Shown here: in pieces, positions 35,930-45,624 of the stretch
How the letters are laid out: each line of letters starts with the position of its first letter
Numbering within the stretch: the stretch's first letter is position 1
Assembly: GCA_963678565.1 (NCBI GenBank)
Contig: OY782875.1
Span: forward strand, 2,666,001-2,730,000
Source: SKHV01 sp963678565
Lineage (GTDB): Bacteria > Bacteroidota > Bacteroidia > Bacteroidales > Prolixibacteraceae
Length of the DNA stretch: 64,000 bases
Reading direction: 5' to 3'
Position numbers and translations under genes: made by a program
Notes under the pieces: model-generated
Database searches by the model: none
The model's input: the letters and a program-made list of their open reading frames with translations, nothing else
What the model was told of the DNA's origin: nothing

Positions 35930-37385
35930 AGTAAAACCGATCATGTTTGTTGGAACAGGTTCCGATGTTGGTAAATCGGTGATCAACGCAGCCTATTGTC
36001 GCATTTTAAAACAAGATGGCTACGCTCCTGCTCCATTTAAAGCACAAAACATGTCGCTCAATAGTTATGCCTCAAAAGATGGCCTAGAACTTGGACGTGC
36101 ACAGGTAGTACAAGCAGAAGCCTGTCAGATTCCTTGCGATGTTGATATGAACCCAATTTTACTGAAACCCACCAGTAATAGTTCCTCGCAAGTTGTATTG
36201 AACGGAAAACCAATTGGCAATAAATCGGCTTTTTCATATTTCAACGAAACCGATCGAGATCAACTTTTTGATGAAGCTATTGCTGCTTTCAATCGTCTTA
36301 ATAAAAAATACAATCCAATTGTAATTGAAGGGGCAGGAAGTATTTCAGAAATTAATTTACGCGATCGAGATATTGTAAATATGCGCATTGCCCTAGAAGT
36401 GGGTGCCGATGTTTACTTGATTGCCGATATCGATCGTGGTGGCGTCTTCGGAAGTGTTTACGGAACGCTTGAGTTATTGCCACCCGAGGAACGAAAACAC
36501 ATCAAAGGCATCATTATCAATAAATTCAGAGGTGATATAAAACTTTTTGAAGATGGAAAGAAAATTCTGGAAGATTTAACAGGTATTCCGGTGGTAGCAA
36601 TTATTCCTTACTTCCGCGATATTTTCATTGAAGACGAAGATTCGGTAATTATCGATATCAAAGAAAAGCACCGAAATTCGGGAAAAGTAAACATTGCCGT
36701 AGCGCTTTTACCACACATGAGTAACTTTACCGACTTCAATAACCTCGAACACCAAAACGACATTCACCTTTTCTACTCGGCAAATACTTCAGAAATTGAA
36801 GCCGCGGATATTGTCATTATTCCCGGTTCAAAAAATACAATTGCCGACTTACAATACCTGCGTAACAACGGAATTGCCAAAGCCATCATTAATGCCCATA
36901 AAAAAGGGAAATCGGTTTATGGTATTTGCGGCGGTTACCAAATGATGGGGTTATCGATTAGCGATCCACACGGAATTGAAGGCGATATTGCATCGATACC
37001 GGGCTTGGGTTTATTGCCTATTCACACCACCCTAACCGAAGAAAAAGTAACCGAGCAATGCACTTTCAAGTTTCGATCGAATATTCAAACTTGTACGGGT
37101 TACGAAATTCATATGGGAACAACCACCTTCGAAAAAGCATCACCACTGTGCAAAATCAAGAACAAAGGCGATGATGGTTACTTTGTGAATCCACAAACGT
37201 GGGGTACTTATATTCATGGAATTTTCGACAATCAAAGCATTGTAAATGAACTATTGCTTCAACATAAAAAAGAGGCAAAAGAATTCGATTATACAAGCTT
37301 CAAAGAAGAACAATATAACAAATTGGCCGATTGGGTTCGAGACAATAGCAAAATGCACGTCTTCTACGAAAATATAAAAAGTTAA
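35907..37385 (+). CDS. cobQ: Cobyric acid synthase
   Basis: A 492-residue glutamine-dependent amidase that forms the b, d, e and g amides of adenosylcobyrinic acid diamide. The N-terminal dethiobiotin-synthetase-like ATP domain has GTGSDVGKSV and FKAQNMSLNSY. A C-terminal GATase domain carries the nucleophile Cys in YGICGGYQMMG and the His in YIHGIFD. It is the last gene of the operon. Early corrin-ring genes and cobD/cbiB are not in the window, so the operon fits scavenging of incomplete or foreign corrinoids, or the rest of the pathway lies elsewhere. No terminator is visible before the convergent neighbour 7 bp away. Confidence 0.95.
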   Translation: MSNLQQSRVKPIMFVGTGSDVGKSVINAAYCRILKQDGYAPAPFKAQNMSLNSYASKDGLELGRAQVVQAEACQIPCDVDMNPILLKPTSNSSSQVVLNGKPIGNKSAFSYFNETDRDQLFDEAIAAFNRLNKKYNPIVIEGAGSISEINLRDRDIVNMRIALEVGADVYLIADIDRGGVFGSVYGTLELLPPEERKHIKGIIINKFRGDIKLFEDGKKILEDLTGIPVVAIIPYFRDIFIEDEDSVIIDIKEKHRNSGKVNIAVALLPHMSNFTDFNNLEHQNDIHLFYSANTSEIEAADIVIIPGSKNTIADLQYLRNNGIAKAIINAHKKGKSVYGICGGYQMMGLSISDPHGIEGDIASIPGLGLLPIHTTLTEEKVTEQCTFKFRSNIQTCTGYEIHMGTTTFEKASPLCKIKNKGDDGYFVNPQTWGTYIHGIFDNQSIVNELLLQHKKEAKEFDYTSFKEEQYNKLADWVRDNSKMHVFYENIKS

Positions 37386-37392
37386 TCGAGTT

Positions 37393-39921
37393 TTATTCCA
37401 AAGCTCTAACCTGAACCTCAATCCTTCGAACTTCGTCATAATCGTAAAAACCTTGCTGATTTTGATTATTGGCTGCCGGGAAAGGATGGTTCGGTTCAAT
37501 CACTTCAACATTTTTACTATTGGTGATGAATATTAGCTTCGCCTCATCATAAGGAACATCATTATCGGGCAATGCAACCAAACCCCTGCTGACTAGGTCT
37601 TTAAATGCACTATTATTTTCTAATCTTTTAATCAGCTCCTTATATCCAAAATAAGCCCTAAGGCGAGATAAATTGGTATTGTTCTGATTCGATTCCAAAC
37701 TACTTCCAAGCATCGAACCATTATTGCCTTGCTCATTTAATTCATTACTAAATGACGTAATTGTTAATTGCTTTCGCAGTTCATTTACCAAAGGTGGTAT
37801 TATTCGAACTTTATGAGTTGTAAATACATCCTGCATAATGTAATCAGATTCACGATACTCAATGGTATCGCCAATATACCAGCCTTCGGTAAGCCTGCGT
37901 TGATCTGAAACTGCAAAAACTTCAATTAAAACCTGCTTTAAATCATTGGCAATTAGATGCTCAATAAAGTTATTGATAATGGTATCTGCAATATCATTTA
38001 GGTTTTGTTCCACCTTTTCAGCATAATCATAATATTGCTCTATACGTTTTATTCTTCCTTCCATTCGATCGGCATTAACCCAGCTAAAATAAGGGTGATC
38101 GCCCCAATAATAGTTGTTTGGGTGTAACTCAATCCAAGATGCATTTGCAATGGAATATTGATATCCATCGGCGGGACGAATTGGAAATAAGGTGCGTTCT
38201 AAATCATTAACCATATAATCTGAACGATAGCGAATAATCCCATTTACCGGATTGCTAATAGGCAAATCTCCGGTAATCTGAAAACCATTATGCAATTCTT
38301 CCAAGGCCGTATTAAGATTTTCAGTTGTATTTACCTTCCAATAACCCGCCTGAAAATAAGGAATTGAACTATAGGTAGGTTCAATGACAAATGGGTTAGG
38401 ACATGGAGAGGTTCGTTCCCATGCTTTGGCAATTAGAATTGTATCGTATACTGCCGACTCATCTAGTGGCAAACGACCAAACCTCTTCGTTTTCTCTGAT
38501 TCTAAAAATGGACCTTGTATTGGATTAAGATGCAATCCTTCACAAACCTCTTCATCATCAGGATCAGCATAGCCTATCCAATTGTAAACGCTATAAATTG
38601 TTGAATCGTAAATATCTTCGTAAGGCTTAACAAGCGACCCACCTTTAATTTGATACTCATCTCCTTTAAAAAGTTCAAAATGTGCTGTTTCCCCTTCAAC
38701 TGTTGCTGTTTTGTCGCCCGATAAAACAATGGAAGGCATTACAAAATCTTTACCAGGAATTTCATTTTCATCGATGATGGTCACATAATAATCAATAATT
38801 TCAGGCATTGCTGCACCGTAAACATTTGAACTCCCCATCGATGAGGGATGGTCCGAAATCCAATAGAAAGCTCTTTCATGATCTACATTATCCGGATTGT
38901 AATATTGAAACGGATACTTTTGATTAAAATCGTCATTTAGCATTACTGCCTCAGCGGATGATTCACAATCGTTAAACATATAAGGTTCAAACAAATTCAC
39001 TTCGCTTAGAAACTGATACCCTCCTTTTTCATCATCCAAAATTATTTTAACAGAATAGATATCAAAATCGCCATTCTTATTGGATGAAAAGTACAGTACG
39101 TCGCCTTGACTATTTAATTGTGGGGTAATTTCGTTGTTCTTAGAATAGATTTCTTTAAGCAATTTTGGTGTCGTCCAGCCATAGAAATTTTTAAATGAAT
39201 AGTAGATATTTAAATCAGCTCCAGCCTCACTTGCAACAATAAAAGAATCGGCATCCACACGGCGATTAGAAACAAAAAATAAATGTTTACCATTGGCCGA
39301 TAATGTTGGTTGCGATTCCCAAGTAAACTCACCAGATAGCTTGTTCATTCTGAAAGGATTTAAAAATCGATCTCCTTCAATTGTTAAAGTCCACAAATCT
39401 TTAAACTCGCTTTCATTTTCAACCCCAAACTGATCACAAGCTAAAATTAGCGTATTCCCAGCCACTGCTGGCGTTCCTTTGGAAGCTTTGTTAAACGCAG
39501 CTACTTTACTTTGATTTGCAATGGTAGTAGAAATCGCTTCTAAACGAGTGACTGTTTCCCAGCCTTCCATGGCACATACTCCGTTATAAATCGATCGTTG
39601 TGCATAATAAATTTGTTGGTAATTATTGGTTTTTACATTCGCTACATAATTAGAGTCGATATTTGAGGAAGTAAACCATAAACGCTCTTCATAATCCCCC
39701 ATGATTTCAATAAACGGAGAACTTGTTTTAAACTGCGACTGCTTCGATTGCATTTTAAGATATAAGCTATTCTTTTCGTTGGGCAATGAATTGATAGATG
39801 AACTAAGTATGGTGCCTTGAATAGATTCATTGATTTGCTTTTCGGGCAATTTATTACCTTGCTGGCATGCAGAAATGACTCCCACCAAAAAAATTGCAAT
39901 ATATGCTTTAAACTGCTTCAT
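37393..39921 (-). CDS. PD40 / degenerate OmpA-like lipoprotein
   Basis: A lipoprotein of 842 residues from the ATG at 39921 (GVISAC). The N-terminal half has WD40-like PD40 blades: FTWESQPTLSANGKHLFFVSNRR and EITPQLNSQGDVLYFSSNKNGDFDIY. The C-terminal about 180 residues read like a stretched OmpA-like peptidoglycan-binding domain: VLIEVFAVSDQRRLTEGW (compare the family's IEIxGHTD), LSRLRAYFGYKELIKRL, and the final YDEVRRIEVQV. The key His-Thr-Asp is changed. The architecture recalls the T9SS protein PorE but is not that protein. Co-transcribed with the two envelope genes upstream. Function unknown. Confidence 0.6.
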   Translation of the reverse strand: MKQFKAYIAIFLVGVISACQQGNKLPEKQINESIQGTILSSSINSLPNEKNSLYLKMQSKQSQFKTSSPFIEIMGDYEERLWFTSSNIDSNYVANVKTNNYQQIYYAQRSIYNGVCAMEGWETVTRLEAISTTIANQSKVAAFNKASKGTPAVAGNTLILACDQFGVENESEFKDLWTLTIEGDRFLNPFRMNKLSGEFTWESQPTLSANGKHLFFVSNRRVDADSFIVASEAGADLNIYYSFKNFYGWTTPKLLKEIYSKNNEITPQLNSQGDVLYFSSNKNGDFDIYSVKIILDDEKGGYQFLSEVNLFEPYMFNDCESSAEAVMLNDDFNQKYPFQYYNPDNVDHERAFYWISDHPSSMGSSNVYGAAMPEIIDYYVTIIDENEIPGKDFVMPSIVLSGDKTATVEGETAHFELFKGDEYQIKGGSLVKPYEDIYDSTIYSVYNWIGYADPDDEEVCEGLHLNPIQGPFLESEKTKRFGRLPLDESAVYDTILIAKAWERTSPCPNPFVIEPTYSSIPYFQAGYWKVNTTENLNTALEELHNGFQITGDLPISNPVNGIIRYRSDYMVNDLERTLFPIRPADGYQYSIANASWIELHPNNYYWGDHPYFSWVNADRMEGRIKRIEQYYDYAEKVEQNLNDIADTIINNFIEHLIANDLKQVLIEVFAVSDQRRLTEGWYIGDTIEYRESDYIMQDVFTTHKVRIIPPLVNELRKQLTITSFSNELNEQGNNGSMLGSSLESNQNNTNLSRLRAYFGYKELIKRLENNSAFKDLVSRGLVALPDNDVPYDEAKLIFITNSKNVEVIEPNHPFPAANNQNQQGFYDYDEVRRIEVQVRALE

Positions 39922-39930
39922 TACCACTTG

Positions 39931-42366
39931 TTAATTTTTTACCAAACCTAAAGGAAATGCTACGTAGAAACCAACATATCCAGTATGTGTTGTTGTACCT
40001 GAGCCATCGCTTACTCCATCGATATACAATAAGGCAACATCACAAAAATTATCGTAGTTTTCACCATTGATATCTAAATCTTCACTTTTATCTGCAAACG
40101 GGTTCCAGATAATGTAAACACCGCCAAGAACCAACTCTACTCCATTTCCTAATGTCATTTGATCGGCAGCCAGCGATGGATACCAATTGAATGACGATTC
40201 GTTCGAAATAAATTGGAAAGTTGTTGATGGCGTTGCATCAGAAGTAAATGTCGAATTAGAATATATTTTTGCAATCAAATTATTCAAGTCATCCGTAAAG
40301 GCATTGCTACTTGTATATTGTGCAACCGGCAACGAAGTAACTTTCGTAAATTTATTTGATTCATTTTGCACCAAATATAATTTTGGCGTTTGTAGTATAT
40401 TTTTATTTGTTGGTTCATCTACCTCAAAAATAAACGAATGATTGGTTGAAGGTAATACAGGATCTGAAGCAAAATCAACATTCCCTTGCTGAGGACTTAA
40501 GTTATCGACTTTACCATAATAATTATAGTAAGGATTAAGTTCATCAATTTTAAATGCCTGATATGAAGGGTTCGATTGCAAATCAGAAATCTGACGGAAT
40601 GAACGCATTAACTGTGGCTCCGAAACTTCGGCAATGGTGTTAAATACCGATGCTTTTAACTCAATTTTTTGAACAGCAATTGTATCTTTTGTTGTGCTTA
40701 AGGCCACGATCTCATATTCAATTCGATATTCATCAGAATGACCACTTCGTAAATGACTTACAATATCGGGAGCATTGAAAGTTACATCAAAAGACAAAGC
40801 TGTATTTTGCGAAAGTACAATATCACTGCTTAAATCATGATTGATCTCAAAAAACGCAGCATCATCTTCATCGCCAATTATGTTTTCATTAAATACTAAA
40901 ATTAAATTCGAGCAATAATCGTCATCGTCGCTATTCGGAAATTGTATTTGGTAGCTTATCTCTTCTTGGTTAAAATCAATAGCTGGACAAATATTTTCAA
41001 GCTTCGAATCAAGCTCTTGATAAACAAAATCAGACTGGCTAAAAGGCAGTGTTGACCCGAACTGTAGCGTATCGGTTATAACACCTGAATTAACCACACG
41101 TGCATCATAAAAATTACTTACCACAATTTCAGGAACAGGGGCAAAACAGGTTTGTCCTCTTGCCTCAATTAAAAATGAACATTGATTATCCAGAATATTA
41201 CCTTCATCGTCAATCACATTTAAAAGCACTTCAAACGTATCGATTAACACCCCTTGATTGCTTGGACTAAAAACTAAATCAACCTCAAATTCATCTCCAA
41301 TCTCAAATTCATCTCCGATAAGAAATTCAGTATTTATGCTCCAATCAAATTCAGCGGCATCTGCATCTTCTATTTCATCAGCACTTTTCCCTGAAGGATA
41401 TCGTTGAATTCCTGTAACTTTTAAAAGACAATTGTTTGACAGTAAATTATCAACTACAACAAAAAGTGAGTTGTTATCAAAATTTTGTGATTCCCCTGGA
41501 AGAATTTCACTCGAGGTATGATCTATTGTAAAAATTGAATTCTCAATTGCAAATGGGCAATTGCACCCATCGATACAAATATCGGAAGACAAATTGATTG
41601 ACACCACGCCGCTATTTCCAGATCCATCTAAGCACTCAAAAGGAAAATCAATTGAAGTGTTAAACACTCCTTCGGTTTCGGTATCAGCTAAAAATCCGAT
41701 ATATAATTCATCTCGTCCTTCTCCACCAATGGTTACCCAACCATCGATATCAGAAGCTTCGCTAATATTTGCATAAAATGGTGAATCGATAATAAAAGCC
41801 TGTGAGACATTTACTCGCATCGAATCTTCAGAATTAAAGTAAATAAAACGATTATTATTAAATGCTGCTTCTGTTGATCCAAGCGTGACGCAACCACCAA
41901 ATTTATTTGCCAAAGTAATATTCAACACTGTATCACTTGCTTCACAAGCTAGTATTATTTCATTCTCAGGTATTGAATCTGTCTCAAATACAAACGAGAA
42001 TGTAGTATCACAACAAAGAAAGTCGTAATTCTGTTCCAAGAAAAATAAGTCGTAATTTGCTTTTACTTTAACTCCACTTATTCCGCAGCCACTATTGGCA
42101 ACAGGGTAAAGTGCTTCTCCATTTATATCTGAAGGAATACTCACCAATTCGCTATAAATTCCGGTTTGATAGTTTCGGTGAAGTATTGTAAAGTTTGTAG
42201 TTTCTGCAGCATTTAAAACAATGCTATCACCACTAACCTCCTCTGTAATTGCTTTAAGCATAAATTCAATATCAGATTCGTCTAAGCATGTTTGAAGAAT
42301 TTTTTCAGAACACCCAAGCGTAAGCAATACCAGAATTAAGATTATATATTTAGTAAAACCTTTCAT
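39931..42366 (-). CDS. Large multi-beta-sandwich lipoprotein, unknown function
   Basis: An 811-residue lipoprotein (LLTLGC). It consists of several predicted beta-sandwich repeats with recurrent cysteines, e.g. CPFAIENSIFTIDHTSSEILPGESQNF and FSPSNQGVLIDTFEVLLNVID, similar in style to choice-of-anchor/ASH-like domains. It ends with an aromatic-alternating stretch (HTGYVGFYVAFPLGLVKN). No catalytic motif is recognised. The start ATG at 42366 is 9 bp after the stop of the upstream barrel gene, and the PD40 gene follows at a 9-bp gap. It is probably a partner in an outer-membrane or periplasmic complex. Confidence 0.6.
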   Translation of the reverse strand: MKGFTKYIILILVLLTLGCSEKILQTCLDESDIEFMLKAITEEVSGDSIVLNAAETTNFTILHRNYQTGIYSELVSIPSDINGEALYPVANSGCGISGVKVKANYDLFFLEQNYDFLCCDTTFSFVFETDSIPENEIILACEASDTVLNITLANKFGGCVTLGSTEAAFNNNRFIYFNSEDSMRVNVSQAFIIDSPFYANISEASDIDGWVTIGGEGRDELYIGFLADTETEGVFNTSIDFPFECLDGSGNSGVVSINLSSDICIDGCNCPFAIENSIFTIDHTSSEILPGESQNFDNNSLFVVVDNLLSNNCLLKVTGIQRYPSGKSADEIEDADAAEFDWSINTEFLIGDEFEIGDEFEVDLVFSPSNQGVLIDTFEVLLNVIDDEGNILDNQCSFLIEARGQTCFAPVPEIVVSNFYDARVVNSGVITDTLQFGSTLPFSQSDFVYQELDSKLENICPAIDFNQEEISYQIQFPNSDDDDYCSNLILVFNENIIGDEDDAAFFEINHDLSSDIVLSQNTALSFDVTFNAPDIVSHLRSGHSDEYRIEYEIVALSTTKDTIAVQKIELKASVFNTIAEVSEPQLMRSFRQISDLQSNPSYQAFKIDELNPYYNYYGKVDNLSPQQGNVDFASDPVLPSTNHSFIFEVDEPTNKNILQTPKLYLVQNESNKFTKVTSLPVAQYTSSNAFTDDLNNLIAKIYSNSTFTSDATPSTTFQFISNESSFNWYPSLAADQMTLGNGVELVLGGVYIIWNPFADKSEDLDINGENYDNFCDVALLYIDGVSDGSGTTTHTGYVGFYVAFPLGLVKN

Positions 42367-42375
42367 AATTTATCT

Positions 42376-43401
42376 TTAAAAAGTATACCCCACACGAACA
42401 AACATTTGTCCGGCAATTCGCACAGGATACGAATCAATCACTGGAAGCCCTGCTTCTATTAAACATTGAATTAGATCTTCATTTTTCGGTAACGACAAGC
42501 TTGTATGACGATAGCCTGCATCTATTGAAAAATCGTGATTTTTTGATTGAAAAAAGTCGACACCAACTCCGATGTCCCAAAAAGTTGAACGCAATGGAAA
42601 TTCTAATGGTATTTCTCCTTTCAAGTCGAATGTGGTTCCCAAATCGCCAAAAATATAAACTGCATTACATTTCCCGCTAAAAGGACTACTTTGATCATTA
42701 AATGTAAAACGCGGATGTATTGCCAAAGGAATGTGAAATCCTCCATCTACAGGCCAAAAACCCGACATCAATCCAAAACTGAAAGAATGCTTATCGCTAA
42801 CAGTAAATAGCTTTTGTACAGCTCCAAGTTCAATACCAGTTGTTAGCACTGAGCCTCCTTCACTGATAGAAAACCATTGCTTTTCATATATATTGCCGCC
42901 TTCGTATCCGGGTAAATAAAATGAGTTCAATTCTGGATTTCTCATGCCGATCATCAACCTTGTTTCTATCTTTAGATTACTTCTCTCACGAACACACATT
43001 AGCTGTTTAGGAGAATATTCAATATGCTCTTTTGTCGCAGGAAAATCAACGTCTGAAGAACTTGAGAAATAATCAACAAAAGAAGTGTCAACTGAAACTA
43101 AATTGTTTTCGAAGAAATCTGTTAAAGAATCGGATTGCAGTAACTCTGGATTAAAACCACCACAATTAATTATATGTATTTTAACTCCATCTTTGTCTTT
43201 TGAAAACAAAGGATCAAATAATGTTACAAAAGTTGTTTCTTCCAGACCAGACTCCTCTAAAAGATGAACGTTTCGGACTTTTTGTTGTTCATTATCGCAT
43301 ACCAAACATTGTGTGCTTACACAAGATATTTGCATCACTAATAATGCAAATAATATAAGTTTCAAAAACGAATGAACAATATAATTAATATTATTCCTCA
43401 A
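42376..43401 (-). CDS. Putative outer-membrane beta-barrel protein with lipobox-like N-terminus
   Basis: Up to 341 residues. The last about 200 alternate polar and aromatic residues in amphipathic strands and end in VGYTF, a typical barrel terminus. The N-terminus has a lipobox-like QISC and, right after it, more cysteines (CVSTQCLVC). The 43401 start is TTG, but it lies inside a promoter-like TAGCTTTG (43399-43406, minus strand). The in-frame TTG at 43365 gives a neater signal peptide (MKLILFALLVMQISC) and is my preferred alternative. It is the first gene of the three-gene envelope operon. Confidence 0.6.
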   Translation of the reverse strand: MRNNINYIVHSFLKLILFALLVMQISCVSTQCLVCDNEQQKVRNVHLLEESGLEETTFVTLFDPLFSKDKDGVKIHIINCGGFNPELLQSDSLTDFFENNLVSVDTSFVDYFSSSSDVDFPATKEHIEYSPKQLMCVRERSNLKIETRLMIGMRNPELNSFYLPGYEGGNIYEKQWFSISEGGSVLTTGIELGAVQKLFTVSDKHSFSFGLMSGFWPVDGGFHIPLAIHPRFTFNDQSSPFSGKCNAVYIFGDLGTTFDLKGEIPLEFPLRSTFWDIGVGVDFFQSKNHDFSIDAGYRHTSLSLPKNEDLIQCLIEAGLPVIDSYPVRIAGQMFVRVGYTF

Positions 43402-43406
43402 AGCTA
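43399..43406 (-). promoter_or_regulatory. Candidate -7 element TAGCTTTG of the envelope operon
   Basis: CAAAGCTA on plus reads TAGCTTTG on minus, matching TAnnTTTG. If used, transcription would begin near 43392 and the longer TTG start at 43401 would be excluded. Confidence 0.4.
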
Positions 43407-43662
43407 TAAAGTTAAAATTTTACCCCTTTTCATTTCAAAAAAGAGAACTAAATATATCAAAAAATGTTAGTTCTTTTAATAATAAAATGAAAGCTTACTT
43501 TATGTCCTTACACATAAATAAGCCTTTATAAATATAGGAATTAATATGTACATCTCATCACTTAATCCAAAAATTAATTCTGAAGAATTATCATTGCAGT
43601 ATAAAGGAAATATTTTCTATAAATATAATATGTACTATATTACGACACTAAACTAAAAGTAA

Positions 43663-45624
43663 GTGAAGCAATTCTTTTTACATTTTTTCATTCTTGTTTG
43701 TGTTCTTCTATATAGCTTAGAGGCAAGTTCAAATAACTCATTATTAGAAGACAAACAATTTAAATCGACAAAAGATAAACTAATCTATCTTTTGGATACT
43801 TGTTGGCAATCGCGTGTGAGTTATCCGCAAAAAGCCTTAGAATTTTCCTTCGAAGCTATTGAATTGTGTAAAAACAATCCTCAATATTCACATTATGAGG
43901 CAAAAGCAAACAATTTTATAGGAGTGATCTATTTAAATTATCTATTTGATTACAAAACTTCAATTCCATATTATTATAAAGCTTTAAGCATTAGCGAACA
44001 AATTAATGATTCGATTCAAATAGCATACTCTTATAATAATTTGGGGGATGTATACTATTTTATAAAAAACAACCATAGTGCTCTTGAATATGGTAGAAAG
44101 TCATTAAAGATTTTTACCGAATTAAAAGATTCGGTGGGTATACTTTATAGTTTAACGAATGTTGGACAAGCACTATTAGAAACCGAACAGTATGACGAAG
44201 CATTAAATATTTTCAAGCAACAAATAAAATTAGCAAATTCATACAATTACCCAAGCCGAAAAGCATATGCTCAATATCAAATTGCAAATATTTATCAACA
44301 AGTTGATAGCTTTAACATTGCAATTGATTATTACGAATCAGCGCTTCAAATATCAGAAGCAATTGGCGATATAAAATTGAAGTCGGAGTGTTTGAATGAA
44401 TTGGCCAGACTTGAATATAAGAAAGACGATTATCAAGCTGCAATTGAATTATACAATCGATCCCTCGAAATATCTAAAGGATACAATTATATATATAGTC
44501 AAATAATAAACAACCTTGGCTTGGCTCTAGTTTATTCGAAATTAAATGATGCTGAAAAAGGTTTAAGTTATTTAAAGGAAGCAAAAAGGCTAACCAATAA
44601 AATAGATTATCCGCTATACATCTTTGAGCTATTTGAAACTGAAATTAGCTTTTATAAAAATATTGATGATACTGAAAATTTAATAAAAGCCTACAGAGAA
44701 TTTGTGAATTCATTTGAAAAAAGGCTCTCAGATTACGATAACAACACAATCGAAATCATTCAAAACTCAATTGAAGATCAGAAAACAATGCTGAGATATG
44801 AATATGATTTAAAAGAAAGCAATAAAGATAAAATATACCTGATCATCATTATGTCCTTAATGATTATTATTATTGGAATTACAGTTTATAGAAACAAAAC
44901 AATTTTGAAACTTAACAAAAAACTTCAAGAATCGAACAATACAAAAAACCGCCTATTTTCAATTGTCTCACACGATTTACGTTCGCCTTTTAATTCAGCA
45001 ATTGGTTTTAGCGATTTACTTTTATTAGAGCTTGAGAGTCAAAAGGATTCCAATAGTTATAAATATGCCAAAACCCTAAATAGAACACTTGAAAATACGC
45101 TCAACCTCATTAATAATCTATTAAGTTGGGCAAAAGCAAATCGAGATAAATTTGAAATTAAACTTGAAAGAATAAAACTCGTTGATATTATTGAAGAGGT
45201 AATTGAGATTAAATCAACCGAAATAGAGGCAAAAAGATTAAATATTAGTATCGATGACAATTTTAGTGCAGAAGCAATGGTTGATAGAGGTTCGATCTTT
45301 ACCATACTAATCAACTTGATTTCGAATGCAATAAAATTCACTCCAACTCAAGGAAAAATTAGTGTACTCTTTAAAAATGAGAAAGAACGATTAATAATTA
45401 ATATCAAAGATACTGGAGTTGGCATGTCGGAAAATCAACTTTCAAAATTGTTCGACATTCAAAATAGTCGCAGTACACTGGGAACCAACGATGAATCGGG
45501 TACTGGATTAGGTTTAATAATTACCAAAGAATTAATTGAGCAAAATAAAGGTACAATTGAAATAAAAAGTAAATTAAATGAAGGCACAACCTTTGAGATA
45601 AGCTTTCCGAAATATATTAATTAG
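43663..45624 (+). CDS. TPR-sensor histidine kinase
   Basis: 653 residues. It has a signal peptide, then about seven tetratricopeptide repeats (about 60-350, e.g. SYNNLGDVYYFIKNNHSALEYGRKSL), one membrane helix (about 390-410) and a short coiled segment. The HisKA domain has phospho-acceptor H437 in SIVSHDLRSPFNS. The HATPase_c domain has NLISNAIKFT, DTGVGMSE and GTGLGLIITKELI. All catalytic boxes are intact. No response regulator lies next to it, so the partner is elsewhere. The start is GTG. Periplasmic TPR sensing in Bacteroidota often responds through protein contacts; the signal is unknown. Confidence 0.9.
   Translation: MKQFFLHFFILVCVLLYSLEASSNNSLLEDKQFKSTKDKLIYLLDTCWQSRVSYPQKALEFSFEAIELCKNNPQYSHYEAKANNFIGVIYLNYLFDYKTSIPYYYKALSISEQINDSIQIAYSYNNLGDVYYFIKNNHSALEYGRKSLKIFTELKDSVGILYSLTNVGQALLETEQYDEALNIFKQQIKLANSYNYPSRKAYAQYQIANIYQQVDSFNIAIDYYESALQISEAIGDIKLKSECLNELARLEYKKDDYQAAIELYNRSLEISKGYNYIYSQIINNLGLALVYSKLNDAEKGLSYLKEAKRLTNKIDYPLYIFELFETEISFYKNIDDTENLIKAYREFVNSFEKRLSDYDNNTIEIIQNSIEDQKTMLRYEYDLKESNKDKIYLIIIMSLMIIIIGITVYRNKTILKLNKKLQESNNTKNRLFSIVSHDLRSPFNSAIGFSDLLLLELESQKDSNSYKYAKTLNRTLENTLNLINNLLSWAKANRDKFEIKLERIKLVDIIEEVIEIKSTEIEAKRLNISIDDNFSAEAMVDRGSIFTILINLISNAIKFTPTQGKISVLFKNEKERLIINIKDTGVGMSENQLSKLFDIQNSRSTLGTNDESGTGLGLIITKELIEQNKGTIEIKSKLNEGTTFEISFPKYIN

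Noticed and set aside
37393..39921. T9SS protein PorE
   Set aside because: It shares PD40 and OmpA-like parts but the TPR and carboxypeptidase-regulatory-like parts are not evident and the OmpA motif is altered.
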